From contig CM023541.1 in the NCBI GenBank assembly GCA_013350335.1, forward strand, positions 36,510,739 through 36,574,738: a stretch of 64,000 nucleotides of DNA. The letters are read 5' to 3'. Shown one piece after another: positions 22,740 to 34,523 of this stretch. Position 1 is the stretch's first letter. Every line of letters begins with the position of its first letter. The DNA comes from Chimonanthus salicifolius (Eukaryota; Streptophyta; Magnoliopsida; Laurales; Calycanthaceae). The notes beneath the pieces are model-generated. The model was not told the origin of the DNA. It did no database searches and was given only the letters and a program-made list of their open reading frames with translations. Made by a program: the position numbers and the translations under genes.

Positions 22740-24100
22740 TTTGTCCTAATATACAAATTATACCCAAAAACAAAACAAAAAATTCAGAATAATCAAATAA
22801 ATAAATAAAGAGAGAATATATATATATAAAATGAGAGAGAAGTTAAACGGCTTACTGCACATGTGTTATCTGTTGTCAACCATTTAACAAAAATTCATGT
22901 CGACTTCACTTATAACTAGCTCCGTAATGTTAAAATACGGTGGACATGGCGATGGTCACCGTACCGGTTGCTTTAAAGTTTAAACAATTAAGCAGATAGC
23001 ACTGTCATGTGAAAAGAAAACCCAGAACAATTAAAAATGCAAGACAAAACATTGCAACGCGAGAGAAACATGAGATTGAGGAAGACAACAATGAAAAAGA
23101 TAGAACAAATCATCAAACAGTTTGTTTACATTCCAATAGGTTGGCAACCCAACAAAACAAATTCCATAAAAAAGCAAGAAAATAGAAAGAGATTGTAAAA
23201 AGGAGGAAAACAACAGTGTCATGTAGCCGACAACTCGCCCTTCATTTGGAAGACTCTATCTCCCTGCAGTCTTCAGTGTAATGATTTTCTAGGAAAGTAA
23301 AATATTGGAAAATGAAGAGCCTCCTTGGTGGGGAAGACGATTTGGTTACCCTCCTTGAGTGGGGAGCCAGAGTTAAAAAAATAAATAAAATAAAATTAAA
23401 TAACAGGCTTTAGAGTTCAAATTGAGAGGTCATTTGATTCTGAAAAAAATTATTTTATTGAATCTATAAAGTTATATTTTTATATTTCTAAGATTTTGAT
23501 AACTTTAAATTGTTGGAGTTTATCATAAAAAGAAGTTCAATTGAGATATTTTATAATTTATAAGGTGATAATATGTGTAAATAAAGGTCAAACTTTCAAT
23601 TGAAACTAAAATTTTGAGCAGAGTGATTGACTGATATATCATTTTGGCCATATTGAGAAAAAATATTTTAATTTTTAGTTATTAAATGTATTTCAACCAA
23701 AATATTAGCTTGGCCCAGAATGTTAGGAAAAGTGATATTTTCCAATATATTGAAATATACTCAATATTGAGTCAAGTTCTTTATTTTTATTTTAAAATGC
23801 ATTTTAGACAAAATATTGGCTAAACACAAAACGTCAAAAATAACTTATCAATAATAATTCTAGTTTTTCATTAAGATCTAATTAAAAATAAATTGTAAGG
23901 AAACTGAATTTATTTGCAATTACTATTATTGTCATTTTTGTAATTCTATATCTTGTTTGGTAAATTTAATTAATTGAAATTAGTAATTTCAAACAGAAAA
24001 ATATATATAATAATAAAAATATTTTATTAAATTTAAATTACATGTCTGTGCAGCTAGGGTGTTAATGCTATTTATTATTTAACATTTTTTAATTAAACCG
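22740..24100. other. AT-rich intergenic DNA upstream of the GeBP-like gene
   Basis: No coding or RNA gene seen. The minus-strand 63-codon frame at 23031-23222 has a hydrophobic, low-information translation and no supporting signal. Confidence 0.5.
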
Positions 24101-24103
24101 AGG

Positions 24104-24119
24104 TGACTCAGCCACGTCA
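24104..24119 (+). promoter_or_regulatory. paired bZIP-type motifs upstream of the GeBP-like gene
   Basis: TGACTCA (24104-24110), a GCN4/AP-1-like site, and CCACGTCA (24112-24119), with an ACGT core, lie side by side 38-53 bp before the first ATG. Both are known plant bZIP targets. The position is very close to the ATG, so the leader may be short, or translation may start further in. Confidence 0.4.
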
Positions 24120-24156
24120 CATCATCCATAAGGTTTTCCATGGTTGAGGCTTTAAG

Positions 24157-24180
24157 ATGGCCGCTTATTTCTTCAAGCAT

Positions 24181-24219
<39 letters not shown>

Positions 24220-25491
24220 AAGGTGCCTTTTCCTCTTCCTCGACCTCCTGCTTCGTCCTCTTCAGCGGAAGAAGAAGATCAGGTTTCAAACCCTATGTCT
24301 CCTCTTACTCGTACGCGTGCCTCATCCTCTTCAACGGGAGAAGAAGGTCGGTTTTCAAACCCTATTTCTTTTCAAAATCTGACTTCTGTTCCCTCAAAAT
24401 CCCAATCTGCTTCAGAAGATTCCAATTACAAAGCAGATGAGGCCCAGAACCCAGAGAATGAAACCAATTCTGGCCAACACCTATCCGAAGAACACGAGGA
24501 AGAAGAAGAAGAGTCCCACTCTGGATCTGACTCTGGGTCGAGTTCTGAATCGGATTCGCCACCAGAAAATGTGAAAGTCACACGCTCGTCTCGTGCCGGC
24601 CTCGCCATAAAATCCATCTCCTCCAAGCCTATGGACCAGAGCCTCAAAGCCAAGAAGGCTTCCACAGCTTCCGACAAAAAGCGCCAGGCTGCCGCTGTCC
24701 TTGCTGAACAAAACGGCAGCAAGGGCTCCAACAAGCGGCAGAAGAAGTCCATGGATGTCTCTGGGCAGATTGATAAGCAGCAGAAGGCCTCCGACGATGA
24801 AGGAGATGGGAAGAAAAATAGATTCCAGCGTTGCTTTAGCCTGGAGGATGAGATTTCAATCCTCAAAGGCATCATTGAGTTCATGAAGAGAGGTTCTGAT
24901 CCCGTGGTTGATTTGACTGCTTTCTATGAATCCATAAAAAAGTCTCTGCATTTTGATGCAAGCAGGATTCAGCTGGGTGACAAGGTTAGACACTTGAAAA
25001 AGAAGTATTTGAGAAAGGGGAACGGTAAAGCAAAGAGAAAGGGAAATTCCTTGAGTAGTCCTAATGAGCATGAAAAGATGTTGTACGAACTTTCAAATCA
25101 AATTTGGGGATCCACCGCAGAAGGCTCTAACAAGAACAATCCAAGGACTTTTAGGAAAAAGAAGGAAAAGTCTTCCCTGCCAGAATCAAATGGATTGGAA
25201 GAGAATGAACCAAATCACCATGGCACATTTTTTGAATCACTATCGGAGAAAGCGGCACTGTACCCCTTTCTGTATAATACATTGCAACCGGGTGGTGTGT
25301 TGAGAGTCTTGGGTATGGAAGATAGCATGGCAAAGAAAGGGTTTGAAGCAATTAGTTCTTCTGATGCAAAAGATTTGGATGAGAAATGGATGAAGCTGCA
25401 GTTACAGGAGGTGGAGATTTGCATGGAGAGGGCTGCGTTGGCCAAGGAGCAGGCCGAGCTTTTCTTCAATGCAGTCACTTCTGGGTTGTGA
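24157..25491 (+). CDS. GeBP/STOREKEEPER-like transcriptional regulator (DUF573 family)
   Basis: A single-exon, 444-residue protein of the plant-specific GLABROUS1-enhancer-binding-protein family, expected to be a nuclear DNA-binding regulator. The N-terminal 200 residues are low-complexity: Ser-rich, then an acidic EEEEE/SGSDSGSSSESD segment (about 112-132), then basic Lys-rich stretches that could serve as nuclear signals. The DUF573 domain spans about residues 223-318: FQRCFSLEDEISILKGIIEF at its start, DKVRHLKKKY in the middle, YELSNQIWG at its end. The C-terminus (WMKLQLQEVEICMERAALAK then ELFFNAVTSGL) is the usual family tail. A Ser-rich module (ASSSS...SNP.S) is duplicated near residues 32-65. 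A CT microsatellite encodes a Leu-Ser run after the first ATG. That makes an internal start, for example Met47, possible. Family assignment firm; target genes unknown. Confidence 0.9.
24183..24215. repeat. (CT)n microsatellite in the 5' coding region
   Basis: An uninterrupted TC run of 33 bp. In frame it encodes alternating Leu and Ser. Length change not divisible by three would shift the annotated start codon out of frame. Confidence 0.9.
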
Positions 25492-25664
25492 TGTAAGTTT
25501 TTGTTAAGTATTGGATGGTAGTTGCTGAACTGATTAATGAGATTATGTGGGTTGTATGTGGTGAGAGATGGCTTAAAAAATTTCTAGGACCTGTTTCTTA
25601 CTTAATGCATGTATTGACATTCTATAGTTTAGTAAATTTTGTTGTCTCATGTCATTTTGACTTT
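25311..25664. repeat. 354-bp tandem duplication, copy 1 (end of the GeBP-like gene)
   Basis: Starts GGGTATGGAAGATAGC inside the gene, covers its last 60 codons, stop and 170 bp of 3' flank, and ends TTTTGACTTT. Copy 2 follows without a spacer. Confidence 0.9.
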
Positions 25665-25845
25665 GGGTATGGAATATAGCATGGCAAAGAAAGGGTTTGA
25701 AGCAATTAGTTCTTCTGATACAAAAGATTTGGATGAGAAGTGGATGAAGCTGCAGTTACAGGAGGTGGAGATTTGCATGGAGAGGGCTGCGTTGGCGAAG
25801 GAGCAGGACGAGCTTTTCTTCAATGCAGTCACTTCTGGGTTGTGA
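25665..25845 (+). pseudogene. duplicated C-terminal fragment of the GeBP-like gene
   Basis: It keeps the reading frame of the last 60 residues with its stop codon, including KKGFEAISSSD and ELFFNAVTSGL. Substitutions include Asp to Tyr after GME and Ala to Asp before ELFF. It has no start codon, DUF573 domain or promoter, so it is a passive fragment. A short TTG-initiated frame reaches it but is not credible. Confidence 0.85.
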
Positions 25846-26018
25846 TGTAAGTTTTTGTTAAGTATTGGATGGTAGTTGCTGAACTGATTAATGAGATTAT
25901 GTGGGTTGTATGTGGTGAGAGATGGCTTAAAAAATTTCTAGGACCTGTTTCTTACTTAATGCATGTATTAACATTCTATAGTTTAGTAAATTTTGTTGTC
26001 TTATGTCATTTTGACTTT
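25665..26018. repeat. 354-bp tandem duplication, copy 2
   Basis: About 98% identical to copy 1 by eye (roughly seven substitutions). The junction is seamless, with a short CTT shared at both breakpoints. It lies in the 3' flank of the intact gene and may be part of its 3' UTR. Confidence 0.9.
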
Positions 26019-27085
26019 GAAGTTGTGTTTGGATTAATTTTGTTAGCTTCTATGTTTTTCCTGACTATGTTTTGATCCTTTATTTCATGTCTACTTAATT
26101 AGTTTTTTGATGATATGCTGATCTTGATGGAATAATGTTGATAATGATGGTGGTGGTTTGTTTATCTTATTATTCTTTTCATGCATTATGGTTGATACTC
26201 TTTATTTTTGTTGTTGACCTGGAATGTCATTACCAACCTTGATGCACCTGTTGTTGGCAATTAGTATCGTCGTGGGCAAACTTCTAGAGATGAGTCTGAG
26301 GGTTCAAGATTTGGTGATTACCTGCTACTGCTTCTTAAAACTGTCATTATCATTGACCCATCCTGTCTATTTGTAGCAATTAGCTGATTACTATTATTAT
26401 TCCTAATATCATTTGGTTGAAATGTCTATTTGTAGTGATTACAAATTGTTTAGTTGTAATTTTGTTCAACTAAGGTGCATTTGGATTGGGCAAAATTCTT
26501 TGGAGTATTCTCTAAGTGTATTTTTTTTTTTGTACATAAAGTGGGACCTAGCATAAACTACATTGATATCTCCACAATCTCATGCCAAATGGCTCAAAAC
26601 CAGAACACAAAAACTACTATTTTTTTTTATTTTTTATCATTACTTCTTTTGTCAATGTATAGGCCCTACTTGAAACTAAAACTACAAATCTCACAACGGT
26701 TGTAGAATTTCAACCTTCAATACAAGCCATATATTATCTATAACTTATCATCATCATAAGTTAAAACTTCCATCTATTTAGAGTGAATTTTATGAGTTTT
26801 ACTTGTATTATAAGTCATATCAAAGCTATATAGATAGCGCAAATGATAGATAATGGAACTCTTGCCTATGCTTGACGTCCCACACTTGGAGAAAAATAAA
26901 AATAAATGATTAAGCTAAAAATTAAAATAGGAGAGAAAAAAAGAAAACTAAAATATGATAAAACAAAGGATTAGATAGAGAACAGCTAAAATGAAGTGAC
27001 TAAGATAATAATAAAAAGACTAAATATCATACTTAAAATAGCCCCAGAGATTCATACTTATGTTAATCATTTCCAAGTATTATTT
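26019..27085. other. AT-rich intergenic DNA
   Basis: Nothing beyond the 3' flank of the GeBP-like gene was recognised. Confidence 0.5.
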
Positions 27086-28080
27086 GGTTTCAGTTGGGAG
27101 ATTAATTTGGCTCCCCGAAGAGTTTTGTTATATGATGAGCCATCTGTGCTTGTGTCGACAAATTTAAGCATGACATTCGGTTGAAAGTGGGGCTCGGCGA
27201 CAATGTCAAGTTTTGGATAGATCCTTTGTACGATTCCTTCCGATCTTTTCTACTGGCTTCATTCTGTATTTCTTTACTGTTGTGGGTGACAAGTAGTGGG
27301 GGACGTTCTCCTCCGACAAAACTTGATAGATCTAGAAACAACTGATTCTATCACATTCATGTTTTGGAGAAGGATTCCCTTTTATGGTGGCCAGACCTTT
27401 CTGGCTTCTTCTCAATAAAGTCATTCTACGTATGAAATAATCGAAACGATTCTTGTGCCGAGGTAAACCCTGCCATCTGGTCCTCCGAAGCACCACCTCG
27501 GGCCATTAGCTTCCTTTCGACGATGGGTCTGGGCAAAATTCTTACATAAGATGATTTGTGGAAGAGAGGAATGGTTATAGCCAACGCTTGCCCCTTATAC
27601 CTTCATGCATCTGAGGATGTGAACTATCTCTTCATCCATTGTACCCTCTCCTCTATAGTTGGGGCCATGTTTTGAATATGTATGGTTTCATTTGACTATG
27701 CCGTCATCGTTTGCTCAACTTTCTTATGTGTGGGAGTTTGTTAAGATTTCCACAAAGTGCTCCTATTCATAGCGTCGTGCTCTCTTCGCCATAGTGTGGA
27801 GTCTTTGGTAGGAGTAGAACAATCGAGTGTTTAGGAATGCGACAGAATCTCCTCAAGCAGTGTTAAGCCGTATTTTCGCCAAATGTGCATCTTGGGTGTC
27901 CACCCTTGATGGGTTTAGTAGCATTCCAATGTTCGAAATCTTGCAAGCCTGGAAAAGGCATTGATCTAGCATAATGTTTTGTTAAATTTTCAGTTTCCTT
28001 ATGAGTGGTTATATCGGGTTATTTGTGTTTGCACCTTCTATGTTTTTCTCTATTAATATAATTACCATTTAAAAATATAT
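27086..28080 (+). pseudogene. L1-type LINE, decayed 3' end (zf-RVT region)
   Basis: In the forward frames LKVGLGDNVKFWIDPLY (about 27178-27228) matches the G-G-R-FW-D-W signature just after the reverse transcriptase of plant L1 elements. It is followed by SGFFSIKSFYV and a frame containing IWSSEAPPRAISF, the start of the zf-RVT zinc-binding domain, and then degenerate Cys/His positions. Many stops and frameshifts interrupt it. The reverse-transcriptase and endonuclease domains are absent, so it is a 5'-truncated, old insertion. It ends in A/T-rich sequence near 28080. Confidence 0.7.
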
Positions 28081-29235
28081 ATGTGAGGACAATAGAAATA
28101 AGAATATTTTTATTTGACTCAACAACACCACTACAAAATAATAAAGCTAATGATAAAAATAATAACACCTGTAATAGTAAAATAAAATGAGGAGGAAGAT
28201 GGATAAAAGTAATAAATAAATATAATATGAAAATAAAAAGAAAAAGAAAATGAAATAGGAAGGAGAAAAAATGACACAGTTTAAAAGGGAAAAGGGAGGG
28301 TTTAAAAAAGAAAAACCAATAATGGTAGAGGGAGTCATACGGGGAGAGAAGAAGAAGAAGATTCTGAGGTTTGGAATTTGAGACAGATAGAAAGAGGAGA
28401 AAAATGAGATAGATGAATAAACTAAAATAGGGAAATGTTTTTTTTTGCCAGCTTGTATGCTTCTTTACAAATGGAGTAGTATATTTAAAGTGTTGACATG
28501 AAGATGAAGGTTTGCAAGACCAATATGTTGTAGTTTTAAGATCAAATTGGACATTACAACTAGAATGTAACAATTTTTTGCTATCTTTTGAATGAGGCCT
28601 AGATGCACCCCTGGCAGAGGCCAAAGGAATTGGATCATTCATCATGTAATCAGACCATTAGGGTTGTCAATGAGCCAGATTGGATTGGCTTCACAATATG
28701 ATTTTGAGTCGGTGATTTTCTAGGCATGAGGCAAAATCCCATCCGGGCCTTCCATATTCTCTGTGGAAACACTTTGCAGGATCTTTTTGGGACAATGTTA
28801 TTTCGCCTTTTCACCTTCACAAGCAGGAGCAGGACTAGAGCTTTTAAATGGAAAAATTGGCATTGCACCCCTCATGTGAATGATACATACTTGTCTCTTA
28901 TGTTTACTGCACCCCCATCCCAACTCTATATTCAAGAGCACTGCCGGTGCAAAAGATACTCATGTAGCCTAATTTCTAAAAACTAAATTGTCAATAAGAA
29001 GTTGGAGAAGAGGGAAAAAGTTCAGTGATTTGGTTCCAGTTATAGGTACGAAATATGGATGTCGTTGGGTTTTTGTTATGTGCTTAGTGGGGCTCGACTT
29101 GGGGTATGTGCGTCGAGTCGAGTTAGCCTAATATAGGATGGGTTCAAGGGCTTGATTTTTTGCTTTCCGTCAACTCTAGAGGTTTAGGTGTATTAGTAGG
29201 TACTCTTTTTGTTGAGTGCCATCCAAAATTTGTCA
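28081..29235. other. purine/pyrimidine-biased intergenic DNA
   Basis: 28090-28400 is strongly purine-rich on the plus strand. The 208-codon minus-strand frame at 28019-28645 is its Phe/Leu-rich shadow. No other feature recognised. Confidence 0.5.
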
Positions 29236-29239
29236 TAGA

Positions 29240-31300
29240 GGATGGGAAAGAATGCTACAATTCCGAGGGGAGAGACCGGCAACATACTGAGCTTGCAGGA
29301 TGTCCCGCGAGGAGCCCATGGTGTCCATGACGAGATGGATTCTCATTTCAGGGAAATAGGAGAGCTTCAGGTGCTGCTACGATCACCCTCTTCGTCGCTA
29401 ACTTACCAGAAATCACATCCCGGAGTTGGTTGTAGGCGTTGTTTTGACAGTGGGGAGTGGTGAATGGCATTTTCATCCCAAGAAAGGAATCAGCAGGGTG
29501 AGTTTTCAGGTTCGTCAGAATGGTGAACGGGGTGCGGAAAGGGACGTTAAGGGTCTCAATGGGATCCTTCTTGACGGTCGACGTTTGCAAGTCAACCCAG
29601 CCTTTTTTGGAAGAAAGGAGAAGCCTCCTTACAGCATGGCAGAAAATGGTACCAAGTTCTTCAAAATACCACCAGAAATAGCCCACCGAAAGGAGAACGT
29701 AGCTGACAGTAAAAACTATGTTGACATGTGCGGTGAATATTTGACTGAGGGGGAAAAAGGAATGAACAGAAGAAGAATGACCTTGAGCTAGAAAACAGAG
29801 CCATTGAACTAATGTATGATCGGGAGGATGAAGAAGGGATTCAGGATTGGCTTTCTAGAGCATTGGTGGTATCTCCTGTAGGACGACGTGATTAGGAAGA
29901 GATTTCTTGATTGTTGGTCAGAGAGGGATTCCTTGAACCCCAAACCTGCTTGATAGGGGACTGTTGCTTCCTCATCTCTCTGAGGAGTGGAGACGAGGTT
30001 CTAAAGCTCGAACGAAAAACTTGAATTCCCGACAAGCTTCGAATCTTTGGTAGATGGAGACCAAATCTCTTCGTATACTCGAGGTGACCTTGGCTCTGCT
30101 GCTACGTTTACCCTCTTCAGGGTTGGACTGAGAAATTGATTACAACCTTCAGCAACAAACATTGGGAGACATAAGGAGATTGATGGTCGAATCTTTGAAG
30201 GGAAGACTGCCCTTTTCAACCTCATTCATGCTGAATGGCGAGACGTACCTCGTCTCGACCAAAAAACAACTGATGGAAGTCTCCTCTCCTCTCTTCTCTC
30301 AGCCAGAATCACCTAGAAACTAGTTTCCACCGCCGGAGGAAGATGTTGGCCAACTGTTGGAGTCAGTGCTATGTGGCAGTCATGAAGGGAGTGGGAAGAG
30401 TCCCGAGAATGCAATTAGCAAAGATGGCACTGTTAGAAGATAGGCAGGAGGCAAAGGTGAAAGAAAATGGAAAGCAAGGAACCTCTGTCAAACTGAAGTA
30501 CAGGTGTTTAACTTTCTTCCATTTTTACAGCAACTCTCACTGTGCTTGTCATGCGAGAGAGAACTGGTGCAGACTTCTTTTTGGAATTGGATCGTGGGCC
30601 AGGCCGTCGGGTATGGTCCATTGTTTGAACCTCAACATCTAGGCCAGCCCTTCCTCGGCTCACAAACCCAACTCAACCAGCATAAAATAGTCCATAGCGA
30701 CTATTCGTTCATCTCAGGCTTGGGTAAAAACAGAGTCTTGCAGGAAGAGAAAAAAAAAGAGAAACCAGAGGAGAGATTGAATTCAAAATTGAACGCTTCC
30801 AACTCAGTTTTGGGTCATGGAAATTTCTTATTAGGTTCGGAGAAACCAGTCAAAGAACTAGAAAGAAAAGAAAAAAAATATGGAGCCTTACAGAGAAGGC
30901 TGATGTTATTAGGGAAGGAACCGAGGGAGGTAACAGATTTTGAAACTATGACGCCGACGACGCTGTTCAAAACACGGGCAGATGTGATTCTGACCATAGA
31001 CGGTGAAAGCACTGGGGACAATTACCCGGGTGATGAGGAGAATGCCCCAGCTGCAAATGACGCCGATGGAAAACCAGTTTTAGGTGAAGTCAGTCTGAAA
31101 GCACTGCTGAGAAGGGGTTGGAAGACGGAATGGAGAATCTGAAAATTGGCAAAGCATTGGGAATCCACTTCAGTGATGATATTGAAGCCGGATATGCTCT
31201 CAGGGCATTTGAAGAGAGAGAAATCGTTTTCCTCATCCAAATCCTCAAGAAGATGTATCGGCCCTGCACTTATGATGGGTAAGAGCAGCTTATTCAATAT
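29240..31300 (+). pseudogene. probable L1-type LINE ORF1 remnant
   Basis: Scattered forward-frame matches in the right order suggest a plant L1 ORF1 with a nucleic-acid-binding N-terminus. There is an RRM-like GRRLQVNPAFF (about 29576-29608), then KTALFNLIHAEWRD. Next comes a long Lys/Glu-rich open stretch (30504-31142). The last match is LKIGKALGIHFSDDIE (about 31138-31185), reminiscent of the ORF1 C-terminal end. Many stops and at least two frame changes separate them. No gag zinc knuckle was seen. I rely on recalled family patterns. An unrelated decayed gene is possible. Confidence 0.4.
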
Positions 31301-31329
31301 CTGATTCTATCAAAGAAATAGTTCTACAA

Positions 31330-31466
31330 GGAGAAAATGAACTACCTGTAGTGCTCAATGAAGATTCTCACATAGAACAAAAGGGGTCTGGGGATTACTG
31401 AGAAAATGGAATACCTTTAGTGCTCAATGAAAATTCTCACATAGAACAAAAGGGGTTTGGGGATTA
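31330..31466. repeat. two tandem copies of a 68-bp unit
   Basis: Both units contain TAGTGCTCAATGAA, ATTCTCACATAGAACAAAAG and GGGGATTA; six or so differences separate them. Confidence 0.8.
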
Positions 31467-32039
31467 GGGAGAAAATGAGAGCAATTCATCGACTAATTAG
31501 GAAACACGGTGGAAATCCTCCCCATTCAAGAAAAGGGAGGAGTTGTCCACTGCATTTATCCATGAGTTAAAAGTGAAGTCGGCTACTTTGACAAATCTTT
31601 AGTGGGTTGATCTGGTGGTTTGATCATATTATGGGACCTGACAGTTTTGGAAGTGGTAAATATGAGCGTGGATTCCCCACTCCATATCAATCAAAAGGCA
31701 GATTGAAAAATGGTGGTATGAATGTGAGCTTTGAGAGAAGATTTTCGGTTAGAGTTTAGAATATCAAACTCTGGAATAATGTTGGGCAATGATTTTTGTA
31801 CCCTCATTTTCTCCCATGTTTTGCCCTTATTTCACCATGGAAAAAAAAAATGAGGGAGCCATAATGATGCTTGAAGTCTTATTTTTTGCATTCCATCTAC
31901 TCTATAGCTGTTAACGAATTAGTTAAATATCAAACTTTTTTCCTCCACATTTTTCTCTATGAAATTCACATAAAAACGGTGAAATCAATTCAAAATCTAT
32001 CTAAACTTCATTTGTACATCATAACATGTTGGTTTATCT

Positions 32040-33041
32040 CGGGCCGGCCATGAGATTTCTGGGACCCTAGGCAAGCTCTTAAGAAGAGTCTTTTATACAC
32101 TTACAAAAAATAAAATCATATATTTTTTTAAAAAAGTGTGAAACATCCAAATAAAATGTCATAAATTATTATTTAAAATTTATTATTCTCGAGGATCTTG
32201 AGATGCAAAATTACTAATTAAATTACTATATTAAAAAAATTTTAACATATATTTTTCAACAGATAAAGATAACTAATCTATTCAATCTTGTTGTGACAAA
32301 TTTAATTTCAACTTGTGTCTTGTATATTGATTTTTTATTACTATTTTATTGTAGTTAGAAAGAGTAGTTGACATATTAAAGTATATAATGCATTTAAAAT
32401 AACTTATAAAGTAAAATTATATTAAAAAATTATCATTCAATTATAAACTATAAAGCACAAAATAGTCATACAAAATATAAAAAATCCATTTTCTTTCTAT
32501 TCAACCATCTATATTACAGTGAATACTAAGTTACCTCATTTAGAGAATTCTTTAGGTCACATTTTTATTAAAATTTTTGAAAAAAGATAAGAATAATAAT
32601 TAGTTAAAATCTGACCTTTATATAATCATTTTAATCTTGTAATAGAGTCAATTAATTATCTCAATTATTATTTTTTAAATGAAAAATAAAACTACAGGAT
32701 AAATGTTTTTTATCATGATATTTAATTCATTTTATTAGAATCATAGATTTAAAATTTGATAAAAAATTGACTAAATCAATCTTAAAATGCAAAAAGTTTA
32801 ACATGGAGGGAAAAAAATTGGCAGTGAACTCAGCGAGAATCGAACCTGCAACCCTTGGGTTGTAAGTCATACCTGCTATCATCGTGCCACCAATCGGTTT
32901 TGCTAATAAAATAAACATTAAAATAAATTTATAACATAAAATAAAGTGCAAAAACTTAAAAATTGAATCCGACTTGGGTGCCTATCTATTTGGGGGCCCT
33001 AGGCGGTGGCTTAGTTCGCCTAAGGCCAGGGTCAGGCTTGA
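32040..33041. mobile_element. hAT-type non-autonomous element, about 1.0 kb
   Basis: The flanks GTTTATCT (32032-32039) and GTTTATCA (33042-33049) form an 8-bp target duplication with one mismatch, the hAT length. The left end has GGGCCGGCC...GAGATTT...CCCTAGGC. The right end has GGGGGCCCTAGGC...CCTAAGGCCAGGGTCAGGC. Together they resemble degraded GGGCCGGCCC-type hAT termini. The inside is AT-rich with no transposase. A tRNA-like segment lies within it. Confidence 0.5.
32826..32900 (-). repeat. tRNA-like segment inside the hAT-type element
   Basis: On the minus strand GGTGGCAC...AGCAGGT resembles a pol III A box. GGTTCGATTCT (32836-32846) is close to the B-box consensus. Between them ACTTACAACCCAAGGGTTGC resembles the anticodon arm of Thr-type tRNAs. 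The acceptor stem does not pair, so it is a pseudo-tRNA or SINE head rather than a working tRNA gene. Confidence 0.5.
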
Positions 33042-33254
33042 GTTTATCATGTAACATACATTAGGTGAGTATGTGCCAATAGGGGAGTTTTCACACACTC
33101 CGAAGGACTAGTCGATTGCGACGCCTGGATACCTACAGACCTTAAAAAAAACCATACATTAGGCGAGCTTGAACAACCCGAATTACAACCAATGTCTCGT
33201 AGTGAGAATGCCTTAAACTAGAAATTGTTGAGACTTCATAGTTCAGAGCATGGG

Positions 33255-33490
33255 TGCAAAAATCGGCCCTACCGAGATCTCGGGTGATATTTTTCTCTCC
33301 AATTTTTTTTTTTAAAAACTTGGTGGCTTTTTCTTTTGAAAAAAATTCTTTTTTAAAAAATGAAAAATATAGATATCGGCCGATATTCGTCCGATATGGG
33401 TAAATATTGGCCGAGTTATCGGCTCGGGCCTACAACTGATATTTGTTTTTTTTTTTAAAGAAATCGACCGAGATTTTAACCCGGTTCAGA
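33255..33490. repeat. dispersed palindromic repeat (ATCGGCCGATAT family), copy 2
   Basis: Contains GATATCGGCCGATATTCGTC, flanked by AAATCGGCCCTACCGAGATC on the left and AAATCGACCGAGATTTTAAC on the right. The outer segments are themselves loosely inverted. Confidence 0.55.
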
Positions 33491-33929
33491 GTAGAGGGCA
33501 GCTGATGGAAGAATAAGCCTTTTTACCTACAAAATCTCTACCGAGACACCCCAATTGGATTGGGTCCGAGTCCTGCACTCCATTGTCTAACTTGATTCCG
33601 ATTTATTTTGTTCAAGTTAGATTAGTTTAAATTAAATTTACATAGGAAATATTTGATCTAAATCAATAGTTTATATTAAGTCCACAAGTCGAGTTAAAGA
33701 TTGTTACCTTTATTATACTAAAATCAAATATGGCCAAAATTTTTAAACTTTAATATCTAAATTTATTAACTATATCACCGAATATTATCTCATTGTCAAA
33801 TATCATACAAATTAAAATAAGTGATAAGAAACTCATCACTCAATTATGCCAGCTTAGTCTGTCCCCAAATTGCAAGAACCCGTGTAGGACTGGCCTGGAA
33901 GGATGTCGTTAAGAGGCAGTATGAAACAC

Positions 33930-34221
33930 ACTTTTTTTTTTTTTGAGTAGTAACAGGAAAGTTCATTAGATAAAGAGAAAATATAAGGAAAAATTAGAAA
34001 AAACAAGTAGGTCTATAAGAATTAGAGCAACCAAAATAGAAAAAGAAAGACCAAAATGACCAGAGAAATCAAATGAGGAAAATGCCTTCAAAGTGTTTGT
34101 CAACTCTCAATTTCACAAAATTGTCCGCCGGCGCGTTAGCCGATCGGTCAACATTAGTGAAAGATACTCCTAACTCCTTAGCCAAAATTCTTACCTCCCT
34201 AACCACATTAGCCAATCTCTA
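33930..34221 (-). mobile_element. 5'-truncated L1-type LINE with RNase H tail
   Basis: A perfect 12-bp target duplication AGTATGAAACAC flanks it (33918-33929 and 34222-34233). A poly-A tail lies at its minus-strand 3' end (T run 33932-33944). The minus-strand frame reads ILAKELGVSFTNVDRSANA and then ADNFVKLRVDKHF, the end of the RNase H domain of plant L1 elements, followed by a stop and about 190 bp of 3' UTR. Only the last 290 bp of the element were inserted, the usual result of incomplete target-primed reverse transcription. The frame is undamaged, so it is fairly young. Confidence 0.75.
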
Positions 34222-34384
34222 AGTATGAAACACTTGTATTGTATATTGACTCAAGCTTAGTGTAATCTAAATGAGTCCGTGGAAAAAAGTATAAACATCT
34301 ATGTAAAATTGAGAGAAATTATCTTGATTAAATAAATTTTTTTTTTTTAATTTACGTGTGAGAAACCATGGGATACCCAGCGTC

Positions 34385-34490
34385 CGGTGTTGAAAAAATA
34401 GTCTCGGCCGATACGATATATCGACCGATATCTAGTTATCGGCCGATATTTTTATCTCTCCTTATTTATTTTTTTAACGACTATGTGGGT
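34385..34490. repeat. dispersed palindromic repeat (ATCGGCCGATAT family), copy 3
   Basis: CTCGGCCGATACGATATATC, then TATCGACCGATATC and TTATCGGCCGATATTTTTAT: three dyads within 60 bp, next to the hAT element that starts at 34524. Confidence 0.55.
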
Positions 34491-34523
34491 AAAAATAGTT
34501 GCTACTACTTTAAAAGTGTACAT

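Noticed and set aside
23031..23222. A 63-codon hydrophobic minus-strand frame as a small membrane protein
   Set aside because: The composition follows from AT-rich sequence. There is no promoter, conserved motif or neighbouring gene to support it.
25639..25845. A separate 68-codon gene downstream of the GeBP-like gene
   Set aside because: It starts at a TTG in duplicated 3' flank and is just the copied tail of the gene, with no promoter or N-terminal part.
28019..28645. A 208-codon minus-strand open frame
   Set aside because: It is rich in Phe, Leu and Tyr and is the reverse of a purine-rich stretch. No motif or gene signal supports it.
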